A stretch of DNA of 64,000 nucleotides from Cryptomeria japonica (GCF_030272615.1 NC_081406.1:231126396-231190395); one strand, 5' to 3'; shown: positions 24,101 through 35,667, numbered from the stretch's first letter. Translations and numbers: made by a program. Notes: a model not told the origin generated them from the letters alone.

Positions 24101-27100
24101 AATTCATTGTAAAAATGTTAAAAACTCATTAAGGAAATATCTACACGAAATTCTACACTCTTTGCTCCATATTCTACATGAGCATCCAAATCCTCATCCT
24201 ATGACAAAGCTTCTTTCTAATAAAAACATGACCCTAGGTGATCTTATACCTATAACTAACTTCGATAAGATGTCCTAGTTGACACCCCTCGTGCACCATT
24301 ACCTGGGAGTGTAGTGACATAATTAGTTTCCTCACCGTGCATACTCTGAAATTTGAATTAAGTGTTCAGTGAGTTGCAGCTGCCCATCCTTTAAGATTTT
24401 CATTACATTAAAAAATTCCCAATCTTTATTCTCATTTGACATCTTCTAGTTCCTCTGTTCCCTTAGTTGATATCTGACTTCTCTATCAGTTTCTGACATG
24501 CAAAACAGATGTCTAAACAGTTTGGTTTTCTTGTATTTGATTGTTTTATTTTGCTTTTTCCCCATTTTTTACTATTTCACAGGTTAGCAAGATCACAACT
24601 CTGATGCCAATGAAACAACCCAGAATCAAACACAAAAAATAGAACTACAAAGGATTCTAACAATCAAAACCAAAAATATTTTATGATTTCCTTGTTTTGT
24701 CCTTTTAATAAATACACACAATAGATAAAACAGCTAATTTTGACTACTTATTGTGCATACCTAGCACATTCGTTTGACTCCTTGAAGCTTCTAGAATCTA
24801 TGAATATGCTAACTAAAAGTCAAATGCCTATAATTTCCACACCTTGTTCTGACAGTAACCTACTATGGCCATGCAATACTTGTTTGTTCTTAAAGGTTTT
24901 CATCCTCAATTTGTTGCAAAAGCACGTGCTAGTTTTTGTCACAAGCACTCAACCGCTGTAGCTACATCACTTTCAAAATGAACGTCTTCAATTTCTGATT
25001 TCAATAATGCCTTCTCTTTCCTTTTCATTTCTACTTTTACTCCGACGTTATGTGACCCTAAACTCATGGAAATTGTTGTCATTTTAAGACACCCTTGGTC
25101 CATCAGTAAGAACCGATCAGAGATACGATCCATGGACCAGCATTGTCCTAGTTGATCAAGGAAAAAGCAGAAGAATCATTAAGTGTGAAGTGTTGCCTTG
25201 TCCAGAGGAAGTTTCTCCCTTGGCCTTTTCTTCCTTTCCCGGAACCCCGAGGTTCTGAGGTTCTTTCCCTTTGCCTTCTCTTGTTCTCCTTCTCTGAAAC
25301 TCCCGAACCCTGAGGTTCCAAAGTTCCTTCTCTCACCTTTCATTCTCCGGAACTTCGGAACCCCAAGGTTCCAAAGTTCCTTTGCTCAGTTCCGCTTTTT
25401 CCTTGCCTCCTTCTCAGTTCCCCGTAACTCCGGAACCCCGAGGTTCCAATGTTCCTTTCCCTTGCCTTCTCTGGAACTCCGGAACCCCCAGGTTCCGAAG
25501 TTCCCTCCTAGCCTTTCTTCCTTCCTTTCTCTGGAACTTCGGAACCCCAAAGTTCCGAAGTTCTCTTCCTTTGCTTCCCTTCTTCCTTTCCGGAACCCCG
25601 AGGTTCCGAAGTTCTTTCCTTGCCTTCCCCACTTCGAGAACCCGAGTGTCCGATGTCCCCGGACTTCTTTCCGACTGGCGACACTTCCGGATGGCATGAT
25701 CGACACTAAAAGCTTTAAATGCTCCGACAACTTTGGTGAGTTATGCACCTTCTTTTGTGGAGCCACAAGGGTGCATTTAATGTTTTTGGCAAGATTTCCA
25801 TTAGGAGAGGTACAGGGCCATGCTTGTTGTAGTGACTTATGTCATGTCTGCATACTCTGACTTTGGAAGGTCAGTCAATCCACTCTTCTCAGGGTTGCCT
25901 TTTGTGGGTATGGCTAGGTCGCTTGCATGTATAGAAGTCAAGTGCATGCACTTCCCTGCACTCCCAGACTGACATACAGGGCTCATGATCATTCTTGTAA
26001 CCTTTTTTCTATATAAAGGTTGTTAAGCCTCATTGTAAAGGGTTCTATCCCTGCTGCCTTGAGCTTTCCTATGCTCTTTCTCTTCTCTTGAAGACTTGTA
26101 ATTATTTTTGCATTTCTGCAACTGTAAGTTTGGCCTTTGGCCTTTGAATGAATTGAAATTACATTGTGCCTTCCTTCAACTTATGCATGTTGTGTATGTT
26201 TCCTTACCTTGATCATAGGTGTATGTTTTGTGGCTCTTCTCTCCATATATGCTGTGTTAACTTGTTTTTCTGAGTGTGATTTGTGTGAATCCTTCTCCCC
26301 TCTTGACACTTAGCAAATTCTAACCTCCATACATGCGTTTGGGTCACTCATGCAATTGAAGTTTGTGCATCTCTTGGGTATTTCAATTGATTCCTTGTGC
26401 CATTTCGGGTGGGGAGAGGAACAATCTCTTATCTTGGTGCATCACCTCCTTTGATTTCAAGCAATTCTCTCTTCCCTTTACCTCTGCAATTTGTTAGGAT
26501 AGGCCTAGGAGTTAGTTTTGAAGTGTTGAGTTGGTTCAACACCTACACCTGGATTGAGAAGGAAACCGGCCTTCTCCGGAGATTCAACCCCTTGCGCAAG
26601 GTCCCACACTTCGGGGTTGTTTCCATGTTTCACAAGGTTGCTAAGTTGATAGCTCAGCAAAGGTGCGAGCTTTTGTGATAACAGAAATCAATCCCACATT
26701 TGGTGGTTTCTAACTGACAAATAACCCCCCACAATTTCTGGCAGTTAACTAACTAAACACTTTTTCATTTTGTTGATGATAAATACAAGTGCAAACAGCT
26801 ATGGGATTAATACAATTACAGCAACCATTATTTTAAATTGCAACTACTTAACTAGCCAACTAAGCCATGTAGTAAGGCCTGCTCCTTTGCACTACTGGCA
26901 AGGACTTCAGTCAAAATTCAATCCTATCAAACTACCAACCAGTTTAGTGTTTGTTACTCAAAAGGGAACATTAGAAGTCTTCCTTCCACAAATTTGCTTG
27001 CCCTCCAGCAATACAAAGCAAGGCGATCTAGGATATTGGCAAACTCCCAAGTGGCAACTTCCCAAGGCAAACCTTTCCACTACATTAAACAATTTAGTCC

Positions 27101-30100
27101 ATACACAACTTTGCAACTACTTCTCTTGAGTACCAAGCATCTGCTCTGATACTAACAACAACTTTCCTTCATCAACTACCAGTGAAGCTCAGCTAAAGGT
27201 GTGGCCTGCTATCCCACTATTTCTTTAGACATGATTAATGAAAAACTTTGTGAAATTCTTCTATAAGATGGTAGCTCCAATTCACAAGCCACCACACAAA
27301 CACATAATACAGTTGTATAGGGACTGTAGAAGCAAGGTTTAAGTTTTTTGGCCCCATTATTTTTTAAAGTAGACTGCCTGTAGAGCTACAACCGAAGGTA
27401 AATCACGTCTCCTACCTCCAACGTCTCCTAGTCTAATGCCTATCAACATAACGTGTAAACCAATTGAAACTTGCCTGCCCTACTCAATGAAGTCTCTTAT
27501 TACAGGGGCACATACCTTTGGAGGTATCGACTCTAAAAAAGTTTGTGCATCACATCCATACAATGCCATGAAAGGGGACATCCCAATGGACATGTGGCAG
27601 GTAGTATTGTAGCACTAATCCCACCCATGTTCAATCACAAAACTCCTCGAGTACCCCTGAACCCATTCGTTTACTATCTTTGTTTGCCCCATTCATCTAG
27701 GGGTGATAACTGGAGCTAGGTGATAATTATGTCCCTATCAACTTGAACAACACTTGCCAAAAGGCGCTAATGAAGCATGCATTCCTACTGCTGACCACGG
27801 TTGGGGGTAGTCCACCAGCCAAAAGATCGCCTTGGAGAAAGATCCGCTACTTGCAGATCCTTGAATTCACTAGGAAAGTCAAATGAATGCACATAAATCT
27901 CTGCACCCTTCTCTATCCCACTATTGTCATGCAATACTTTCTTTTGTTGAAGGTTTTTGTTCTCAAAACTTACTTTAGCACTTGCGGGCTTTTGTCCCAG
28001 GAGTCAAAGTGTTGCTGCTGCATCACTTTCAAAATGAAGGTTTTTGATTTGTGAGCTCGACAATGCCTTCTTTTCGTTTCCACTGTTACCTATATCCTCC
28101 AACATATGCAATCCTAAAGTCAGGGAAATTAATCCCCCATTTGATGATTTTATAACAAACAAATAACCCCCACAATTAATGGCAATTCAATGACTCAACA
28201 TTTCCTCATTTCATTGATGATAACTACAAGTACAAACACCTGTGGAACTAATACAATTGCAGCGACCATTATTTTAAATTGTGACTACCTAACTAGCCAA
28301 CTAAGCTGCTTCAACAAGAAGACTGAGTCGTCACACTAAAAAAAGACCTATTCCTAACTCCTGCAAAGGACTTAATCAAAACTCAATCTTATCAAACTGC
28401 CAACCGATTCAATATTTGTCGATCAACAAGGGAGCATTATATGATCAAACTTTTTATCAATTTATATATCTCACATTCAAAATTTATATGATCCATAGGT
28501 CAACTTAGAAATTATGGGTATAAAAACCATTGGACAAGTCCATATTTCTCAAGTTATTTCTTTATATGCCTATATACTCAATTTTAATGTACTTAACAGA
28601 TCTCTGCCTGCAAGATCACAAAAATTAACACAAAAAATAGCAAGTGACAAAGTAAAATAGGATTCAATCCATGTCTTAAGGGTTAGCTTTTGTTTGCAGT
28701 AAGTACTGTAATATTTCAATTTAATTGTCCTTGCAGAACTTGAAGTGCAGAAGAGTTGTACCTGTTCTTGTCAATTTTCCTGACCTATCTGTGATTTACT
28801 TATAATGTACTAGATAATCATTTTAACCTAACTTTATACCCCAGGTCTAAAAGTTTTTATCAACGCATCTTTTTGAAATACAAGGAACAGATTGGAGCAT
28901 CAACACATCGTAGGTATAGGGAGTATGTGAGAAAATAAATTGGAACAATGTTTAAGCTTTTGAATTCTTCTAGAAAAGTTGAGCCATCTCTATGTCCATT
29001 GCATCATTTTCCTCTGAAGTTAATTGATTGCCTTGGTCCACGATTGTGTTCTACTTTATACATGCAGGGGAATCCATATGTATATGGGAAGCTTCTTTGA
29101 AAAGTTTTTGCTTGTGGATTACTTTACTCCTGAACAAATCAACATTCAAGAAAACGAAGTTCGACTCAGTTGAATTAGCTCAATGGGATCAAGGCTTCTT
29201 CTTGATAGATGTTCAGGATTTTCACCATTGGTTTAATTTCAGCTAACAGGAATGTTGAATATACAAGTGTCATCTGCAAAGTGAGAATTGGTGAAGCCTA
29301 TCCCTCCCTCTTTTGCTAGTATTCCACATAATTGCTATTGCTTTAGGCTGTTCATATCATGTTGCACAAAGTGTCACTCGTTAAAATAAAATGGAACAGG
29401 CTTAGAGGGTCAACTTGTCAAATCCTCTTGTAGAGTGAAATGGCTGTTCTGTTTCATGCTTACAGTGAACATGGCAGACTTTACAAGCTACTAATCCACT
29501 TGCTGATCGACTAATGAAGCCAAATTTCTGCATTGCCTGCTCAATAAGTTGCTAATTGCATTTGTCAAAAGCTTTAGATGTGTTCATTTTCATTAGGATA
29601 ATGTGTCTTCCCTGATTTTTTTGTAGCATAGAAGTTTGGATCTTCTTGTACTGCAATGATGTTGTCCGCGATTTGTCTTCCTAGAACAATGATTACTCTT
29701 GAGATATTAGCTTGGGTAGGAAATGCTTTATGTGTTGAGTAATGATTTTTGATATTATTTTATATACCAGTTCATCTTTGATCGTTTCCAAGAAGAATCT
29801 AATTTGAATGAGGCTTTTCCTCTAAGATCAAATTCCATTTCCGTATGGTGGCCAAGAAAAATTCAAGTATTCATGTTTTAAAGTTTGTAGACTCAATAAA
29901 TGTACAATACAAAGAAAATAAATGGTGAAAAAATCGACAAAATAAAGCTTTGGAAAGAACAATATAATGATTAATGAGCATACAATCAATACAAGTTGAG
30001 GAACAGACTCCACATGACAAAAATTTGTTTAAAAAACTCTTGCAAGCATAAAATCAGAAGAAGTTGTAAGCGGATCAAATGTTGGGAAGCATCGTCTCGA

Positions 30101-31036
30101 TAATCTGAAATAACCGTGTTTTTCATTTTTACTTAGAAACAGGCTTTACTAACTACTTTAAAGTTCTCAAGTTGATTTCTACAGAACATCTTCCGTCGCA
30201 CACCAGAAACCTTAAAAAATCAATACCTGTCACCATCCAATGAAAAAAATCATTCCACATTTCGAAACAGGGAAGGCAGTAGGAAAAACCATGACCTGTA
30301 CAACTGACATCATCTTGAAGGATTGCCCAAAATTCGCAAAATCAGGTGGGACATTAATACCGTAATGGTAGTCCAATGAGCTAATAAAACTATGACATAT
30401 AAACCAATATCATCTTCAGCATCCTCCAAACTTCATGCCTATCATATGAGGAATTATTATTATCATAATAGTCTTGTTGGACGAGTTCAAAACCATAACA
30501 AACGCAATCTGGATAATCTTCAACACAAACTAAAGTTGGTGCCACATCACAAGAAACGTTAATACCATCAGAGCCATCCATTGTGTCGTGACGGGATTCC
30601 TTACCAAAAGACATACAATCAAACTCCCAAAAGAATTAAAACCCCGAATTGTTTAAACGGGAAGGAGTTTGACCTTAAACTGAATTCACCCTGGAATCAA
30701 AAACCCAATTTGTTTAGAAGCATAGCAGTCTGACCTTTAAATAAAATTGTCCCAAGACAACCACGGTCGCCTGACTGCCTTGATATGAAAAAGGGCAATT
30801 ACACAATCCCCAAAAATAATTCAAAATTATCAACGCAAAACTGTGGCATTCCAATTTAGACATCTAAAGATGAAACCCTCCACGCTTCCATGCTTCCGTG
30901 TGTTACCTTAGCAATAGTTTCCATTTTTCTAATAAGAAAAATTCAACCCACAATCCATGCCTTCTTCCGAAAAGAGGAACACATTGAAATAAACCCTATC
31001 ATTCCGTAGCATGCATACCTGATAAATGTGAGCCAT
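17979..31036 (-). CDS. INO80C: INO80 complex subunit C (IES6-like), four coding exons
   Basis: The only host gene recognised. INO80C/IES6 is a nuclear subunit of the INO80 ATP-dependent nucleosome remodeller. It carries the YL1 C-terminal domain and works with Arp5. Exons on the minus strand are 31036-31019, 22298-22070, 20886-20819 and 18110-17979. Together they give 447 bp, 148 residues plus TAG. Junction phases are 0, 1 and 0, all GT-AG, and the frame is open throughout. Key motifs in order are [18 protein letters not shown], the exon 2/3 junction [36 protein letters not shown] and [12 protein letters not shown] at the C-terminus, all typical of the family. Exon 1 contributes only six codons (ATG at 31036). 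The in-frame ATG in exon 2 at 22256 is an alternative start giving a product closer to the short plant form. Intron 1 is 8.7 kb and intron 3 is 2.7 kb, and both are loaded with transposons. The exon 3 end reads GFV where related proteins have Glu. Confidence 0.88.
18694..19208. repeat. Tandem duplication spanning a transposon junction
   Basis: Copy 1 starts at about 18694 and copy 2 at about 18989 (both TCCACTAACTTAGTGATGG). Each contains about 150 bp of flanking intron followed by terminal sequence of the hAT-like element (ending CTCTGGGTTCGCC). Copy 2 has lost the TTGATCTT target site and the extreme terminus. The duplication therefore happened after insertion. Confidence 0.75.
19159..19232. 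repeat. Perfect 16-bp-arm inverted repeat
   Basis: The arms are GGTCCGGCCAGGGTTC (19159-19174) and its exact complement (19217-19232). Inside, GGGTTCTCT and AGAGAGAACC-type words give further pairing. It lies in the GC-rich part of the hAT-like element. Confidence 0.9.
19745..20150. repeat. Tandem duplication, about 205 bp x 2
   Basis: Two copies begin CACTACCTGCAAGTGACAG (about 19753 and 19961) and end in TTTGTAATTTTGTATATTT. Copy 2 differs by small deletions and substitutions. A separate 33-bp duplication, AAATCATTTTAGGGATGTC, lies at about 19660-19720. Confidence 0.85.
20819..20886 (-). CDS. INO80C: INO80C exon 3
   Basis: A 68-bp exon between acceptor TTGTGTTTGCAG and donor GTGCGT. It completes a split Tyr codon and encodes [18 protein letters not shown], the start of the YL1-C domain. 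Confidence 0.92.
20887..22069. other. INO80C intron 2, nothing else recognised
   Basis: AT-rich intron sequence. The open frames near 21000 are extensions of exon 3 into the intron. Confidence 0.6.
22070..22298 (-). CDS. INO80C: INO80C exon 2
   Basis: A 229-bp exon from acceptor TTGTGTGCAG to donor GTAAGC. It encodes the basic [15 protein letters not shown] segment that precedes the YL1-C domain. It contains an internal in-frame ATG (22256) that could serve as the start if exon 1 is untranslated. Confidence 0.92.
22299..24814. other. INO80C intron 1, distal part, nothing recognised
   Basis: Short open frames on both strands without recognisable motifs. A degenerate copy of the tRNA-iMet-type primer-binding word appears on the minus strand near 24603 (TGGCATCAGAG), suggesting an eroded LTR element. 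Confidence 0.45.
25074..26683. mobile_element. Solo LTR, 1610 bp
   Basis: It begins TGTTGTCATTTTAAGAC and ends TTTTGTGATAACA, that is TG...CA. An exact 5-bp duplication, GAAAT, flanks it (25069-25073 and 26684-26688). A TATATAAAG box lies at 26010-26018, giving U3-R-U5 in plus orientation. The paralogous sequence near 28127 shows the uninterrupted site with one copy of GAAAT. No internal region or second LTR is present, so it arose by LTR-LTR recombination. A palindrome-rich minisatellite fills its U3. Confidence 0.88.
25230..25640. repeat. Palindromic minisatellite in solo-LTR U3
   Basis: Seven or eight copies of a 50-75-bp unit built on the palindrome GGAACCCCGAGGTTCC followed by GAAGTTCC, separated by CT-rich linkers (CTTTCCTTGCCTTC). 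The unit keeps frames open on both strands, creating apparent 72-220-codon ORFs that repeat a GTPRFQSS-type peptide. I do not regard these as genes. Confidence 0.85.
27380..27860 (-). pseudogene. Ty3/gypsy integrase remnant
   Basis: Reading the minus strand gives [20 protein letters not shown], the conserved C-terminal end of the integrase core in chromovirus-type gypsy elements. It is followed by a linker ([12 protein letters not shown]) typical of the region after the core. Upstream, LAPVITPR and [12 protein letters not shown] recall the SGFHPQTDGQ-type block. Several stops and frame changes occur. No protease or reverse transcriptase was found nearby. It is an old fragment within INO80C intron 1. 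Confidence 0.65.
27875..28445. repeat. Dispersed repeat copy 2 (uninterrupted)
   Basis: The second copy of the repeat split by the solo LTR. It preserves the pre-insertion sequence around GGGAAATTAATCC at 28127. Confidence 0.7.
28950..29830 (-). pseudogene. LINE (non-LTR) reverse transcriptase remnant
   Basis: On the minus strand, in several frames: [18 protein letters not shown], then [17 protein letters not shown], a [12 protein letters not shown]-type block and FADDT at 29280-29266. These are, in order, the IANRLK, GRQ-x-DN, L-D-x-SKA-[FY]-D, QGDPLSP and [FY]ADD blocks of plant L1-type reverse transcriptases. Stops and at least two frameshifts separate them. It lies within INO80C intron 1 on the same strand as the gene. 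No endonuclease or ORF1 was seen. Confidence 0.75.
30390..30614 (-). other. Unrecognised 74-codon frame
   Basis: The frame reads [20 protein letters not shown] and [19 protein letters not shown], then an acidic DAEDDIG stretch in the next frame. Composition is protein-like. It lies 405 bases downstream of the proposed INO80C exon 1 and cannot be joined to that gene in phase. It may be an exon of another gene or a processed fragment. Confidence 0.25.
31019..31036 (-). CDS. INO80C: INO80C exon 1, coding part (six codons)
   Basis: ATG at 31036, six codons (MAHIYQ), then donor GTATGC, in the correct phase for exon 2. It is supported only by the donor, the phase match and the less AT-rich leader-like sequence up to about 31135. 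Additional untranslated exons or another first exon are possible. Confidence 0.5.
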
Positions 31037-31654
31037 CGTATGAGTATTGATATCCAAAAGTTAGATATATTTACTCTCTCCTGCAGCTGCTGCTAAGAAC
31101 CATTCACACACACGGAGTTCTCCTCCTGCAGAAGGAAGAACCCAAATAATAGTTTAACAAACTCAACTAATTACTTGCATCAGCTTGATATTTTAAACGA
31201 CTACAGAGCAGCATCTACTTACTGCTTTCACCTGCATAACATCCTTATTCTATGCAACTTTAGTGTGATTGCTCGGAGGCAAAACTGGTTATGCACACTG
31301 CCAGATTCAAAAAGAGAAAGAGTGGCGAGCTTTAAGACCGACTGCGCTACTATTTTGCACATAGTCCATCGTTATGGCCGGTAACTGACGGTATCGATTT
31401 ACTATTTTCCACTACTACTTTTTTGTTTTTTTTAAATTTAAAAAATTTTCTTGGTTGTTTAAAGGCACCAGCGATATATTGAGACTAAGGGTTTCTATTA
31501 TCTGGGGTGGGTTTCACAATTTACTATTATCTAAACTAGCAATTGCATCTTGGTGTGCAATAGGTACGCCGAATAGGTATGCAAGGTTGATTAGAGAGAA
31601 AACTGGTTTGTTTATTGCATCAATTTGTGCAATACACGAGTTCAATGAGAGAGA
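31037..31654. other. Upstream region of the INO80C gene
   Basis: This contains the presumed 5' leader (31037 to about 31135; CAGCTGCTGC and CACACACACGG words) and promoter of the minus-strand INO80C gene. No clear TATA box was found. Confidence 0.35.
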
Positions 31655-32430
31655 CCTCGGGGTAAGGAGATAGAGAGGAAGATAGGGATAGAGATGAAGA
31701 TGAAGATGGAGATGGAGATGGAGAATAGGGATGTGGAGAGAAGGGGATAGAGAGGAGATGGGGATTGATAGAGATGAAAGAGATAAATATATAGAGAGGA
31801 AGATATAAAAAGATAAGATAAAGATAATATGTAAGGGTAGAGAGATCGAGAGATAATAAGATCGAGATAAAGGGAAAGACATGGATTTATATAGAAAATA
31901 AGAGACAATTGTAGAGATATATATAGGGTAGGGAGAGGGAGAGATGTATGGTAAGAAGAGATAATAAGGGTCCATCACCAACAGACTCAACATTATGTTT
32001 GCAACAATTAGAGAGGATAAAGAGGGAGAGATAGAGAGAGATGGAGGGGTAAAGAGCAAGAGAGAGGGGGTTAGAAAATAGAGATAGAGAGGGAGGATGA
32101 GAGGGAGAGATAAAGAGAGAGAGGACAGAGGGATAGATAGAAATGGAAGAAATGAATATATATATATAGGGAGAGATTAAAAGATAAAAATAGAGATAGG
32201 AAGTGATGTAGAGAGAGGGGTAGAAAAAGGGAGAGATATAGAGAGAGAGATGAAGTGATAACGAGATAGAAATAGAGTGAGATAGAGGGGTGTATTTAGA
32301 AAGGAAGACATGTTTAGAGATAGAGGGATATAGATGAAGATCAAGTACAATAGGATAATGGAGATAAATAGAAAGAGGTGGAGAGATATATATAGGGAGA
32401 TAGAGATATGAGAAGAAAAAGAGAGGTATT
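31655..32430. repeat. GA/GATA-rich purine tract, about 780 bp
   Basis: Almost purely AGAG, GATA and GGAGAT words on the plus strand. The 88-185-codon minus-strand frames rich in Ser, Leu, Tyr and Ile are translations of this polypyrimidine strand. Confidence 0.93.
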
Positions 32431-33978
32431 AAATGATGTACCAATTGTACAATGTATGTACAAAATAGACCAATTTTTTTCCTAATTTACCCTCCACACC
32501 TCTTCAGCATACCCATTGCATACCAAAGTATAATTTCTTGTTCTCTAAAATTATTAAACTTTTAGATTATACATTTGATTTGATTTTTTTATTATGGCAA
32601 GAGAAGTCTATAATGACAACATTATTTCATGTACATAAAAACACTATCACACTTATTTTGGCATGCATTTAACTATTTCATGTCCAAAGGCATTAGGTGG
32701 TGTTAGAATCACATTGGCAGAGTAGCGGGAGAGTGGAATAGTATCGCTAGTGGAAGGTGATTAGACATGATTAAGTTAAACATAATAAGTAGAAGTGAAA
32801 GAGTCATGTGTTGTGTTTAAGAGAACTGTGGAAGGAGCATTGTTGGGTGGGTATCAACTACTGGCCACAAAGGATGCTCACGTATTTGTGAATGTCGAGG
32901 AGTTTACCCCTAGGAAGTTTCTTAGAGAAGAAGGTGAAAATCTATTGGAGCGTGTATTGAACATGGTTGGCAATCGTTGTAGACAAGTCGTCCTCAAGTT
33001 GTAGACCTTATCATGCATTCGCATATGTTTGTACTTGTGGTTAATGGTATCATTCAATACATGTTGAATTTGCTGAAAATTGCCCTTCCATGTGCAAGAC
33101 AAATATAAATCTAATTGCATATTTATACGATTGATCATCACAATCTTACTCTATGATCTCTGCAAAGACTATCATCGATTCAAGCATCCCTACAATTTCA
33201 CGTTAATCAGAAGATAAAAGTTTGTGAATCTTGTTGTGTTGGAACATGAGATGCTAGGCATCTTTTTTGTATTGTTATTGTGTGGTATATTGAAACTACC
33301 TTTTCAAGGTATCTTGAGCATGATCAAACATGTCCTGGCTCGAATAGAGTGGAAAACATGGGGGCCTTATGATCTTGGAGGACCATTCCAATGGATTTTA
33401 TTGAAAAATCGAACATGTTAGTGCTACACCGCCCGATTCTTACCTATCGAATTCGCATGCTTGTCTTCATGAGTTGAAAGTTATAGTGGAAAATATTAGT
33501 ACTGCTACTTATGAGGGATGCTCCTCATCGCCCTGTGTCCATTATGCCTAAAAAATTCATTGATACTGTTACAAATCAATCTTGCCATTGGTCCGATCGA
33601 TAAATCCAATAGCTTTGAAAGTTAAGTGGGCAGTTGATAGCTACAAGCAGAAATTTGCATTAAATGTGTGAATTAATTTGAAAGATGAATCAACAGTACC
33701 TATGAGCCGCTCACCTGGAGATGAGATAGACGACAATGGTGCATTCAATAAGTGTGATCCAGTGAGAAATATTTGGACAAGTTGAAAAATGAATGACGAT
33801 GATTGATGGAATGGTCTTGTAGTACCCTTAAGAGTTTATCAAGCGCTAATTTGAAACCGAAGGTCATTCACTTCAAATAAGGGAACGCCTTCGACGTAAA
33901 AATTGTCATCATAAAAGTGATAAGATGAAAATAATAATTCATATAAATTATATTCTCATAAATTAAAAGTTTAGGGAT
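32431..33978. other. Spacer, nothing recognised
   Basis: Open frames of 60-90 codons without motifs. No RNA gene or transposon boundary was recognised. It forms the left flank of element C. Confidence 0.4.
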
Positions 33979-35047
33979 TGTAGACACCTAAATTTGATTA
34001 AATTAATTAATCGAATTTAGCCTATTTCGAACCCTTTTAATATAATAACTGCATATTATATAATTAATTAGTGTTCCTTTCTTCTAACTAGTTAATTTTC
34101 TTAATTATGCTACAATCCTCTTTTAATTAATTATTTGATAAATATAAATCATTTAATTACTTAAATTTGATCCTTTATTTTATTAAATAAATCAAATGCA
34201 TAATTTGGTTATTTAATCCATTTTGTCCTTTCCTTCTGATTCTCTCATGGAATTAATTAATTAAATTTATTAATTCTATTTCCCCCACATATAGCCTAAT
34301 TTTAACCATCGTCTAACCCTCCCTCTAAACCTTACCCACCTAGCTAACCATAGGTTTTAGTCAACCTTATCCTCTTTCTCTCCCCATATGTGTGCACATT
34401 CCCAAAATAGCTTGAATTTCCTAAACTTTGGAGACATTTCCTAGAATTTGGGAAAATATCTCAAATATCTTAATATTTGGGAATATCTTCATTTTAGAAT
34501 AGAACCTTCTTGTTTGGGTGTCTTTCTCTCAAATAGGCATATGTCCTCAATTATTCCTCCCCATGACATTTGTTATTCTCAAGGACACATATCATTTTTA
34601 TCCATGGCACTTGCCCTTCTTAGAGACAAGTGTCTCATGTCCATGTCTCCTCATCCCAACCTGGGCTATTTAATCCCCTCATTTTCCTTCACAATCCATC
34701 CACTTTCATGCTTTCGTACCATCGTAATGTCGAATTACTCACTCATCATTTGCATCCATTAGCATTTTAGCATTCATTTTACATTTCAACATTTTAGCAT
34801 AATCCTCATCTAGTATCAACCATTATGGAATGAAATCAAGCATCTGCAACATGATGAGCACACATCAAACCAGAAGACAATCAAATCAAGGGTTTCGAGA
34901 GAGTTTGTGATTTATTTGTGTTTCCATTTACTTTTGAAATTCCTTTTTAGCATCTTTATCATGAGTGTGGTCGATTTTTGTGCTTGTTTAGATGTTTAGT
35001 TTAGCATTTTAATCTTTGTCGTCTTGCACTCACAATTTATGCATACA
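33979..35047 (+). mobile_element. 5' LTR of gypsy element C
   Basis: It starts TGTAGACACCTAAA and is rich in TTAATTAA blocks, like the other gypsy LTRs here. The proposed end GCATACA at 35047 is followed after TTTA by TGGCATGCCTGATGGGACTC. That sequence aligns with the primer-binding site of element B, which has the same TTTA spacer. The matching 3' LTR must lie beyond the right edge, so the end and any target duplication cannot be confirmed. Confidence 0.55.
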
Positions 35048-35662
35048 TTTATGGCATGCCTGATGGGACTCACTTCACAGGTCCAATCTCACATTTTTTG
35101 TTGTTTTAGTGTGTTTTATTGCAGATTTTTTACACTTGCAAGCAAAAATGCAAAAATACGGGTAGATTTATGCCTTGACGAAAGTTTGTTTCATCTTAAT
35201 TTCAATTTCTAGAAACAATGGGTTTGCTAATAGAAACAATAGGTTTGACAAAAAGAATGGCAGGAACGCATTCTCAGTGTCCTATGGCAGGTATAACTTT
35301 TTCGGATTTTATGTTTCAGGTTTTTATGTGCTCGACAAATTAATTTCACAATCAATTTTATTTCACTAGTGAAGTAGGGGGAATGCGGGTTTGCTCTTAG
35401 AAATAGTTGAATTGCTCTAAGAAATGGCAGGAATACTTTGTGTTTTTATTTTGTCATTTTTTTTAATTTAAATTTTTGCCAGTTTGTTGCTAACCTACTA
35501 ACGTATGTTGTTTGATTGAGTTTTGCTAATGTTTGTGCAATCACAACACTTGTCGAAGACTCCACAACTTAAATGTTAACTTGTTCATTGTAAGATCGCC
35601 AAAGAGGGGTGTTTTTCAAAACAATCTTTGGGTTTAAAATTTGCATCACATCTTTTTTAGTT
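35048..35662 (+). mobile_element. Leader of element C, left part, with primer-binding site
   Basis: A putative primer-binding site starts at 35052. Words such as GAAACAATGGGTTTGCT and GGCAGGAACGC recur at 35215-35275, 35390-35435 and again at 61265-61340, on the far side of element B. That supports a single leader split by the insertion. Confidence 0.5.
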
Positions 35663-35667
35663 AGTTG

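Larger units (their letters stand above)
24815..26975. repeat. Dispersed repeat copy 1, interrupted by a solo LTR
   Basis: 24815-25073 plus 26684-26975 align in order with the uninterrupted copy 27875-28445. Shared words include ATGCAATACTT, CATCACTTTCAAAATGAA, CCATTATTTTAAATTG and ACTAGCCAACTAAGC. The 1.6 kb between the halves is the solo LTR, so the second copy represents the empty site. Confidence 0.75.

Noticed and set aside
25198-25860. 220-codon frame and overlapping frames on both strands (25198-25860)
   Set aside because: They translate the palindromic minisatellite of the solo LTR. The peptide repeats the same GTPRF unit and exists on both strands.
27133-27150. Degenerate initiator-tRNA-type primer-binding site near 27142, and one near 24603
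   Set aside because: No LTR boundary adjoins either site in the required orientation, so I could not define an element from them.
31514-32444. Three frames of 88-185 codons rich in Ser, Leu, Tyr and Ile
   Set aside because: They read the pyrimidine strand of the GA-rich simple repeat.
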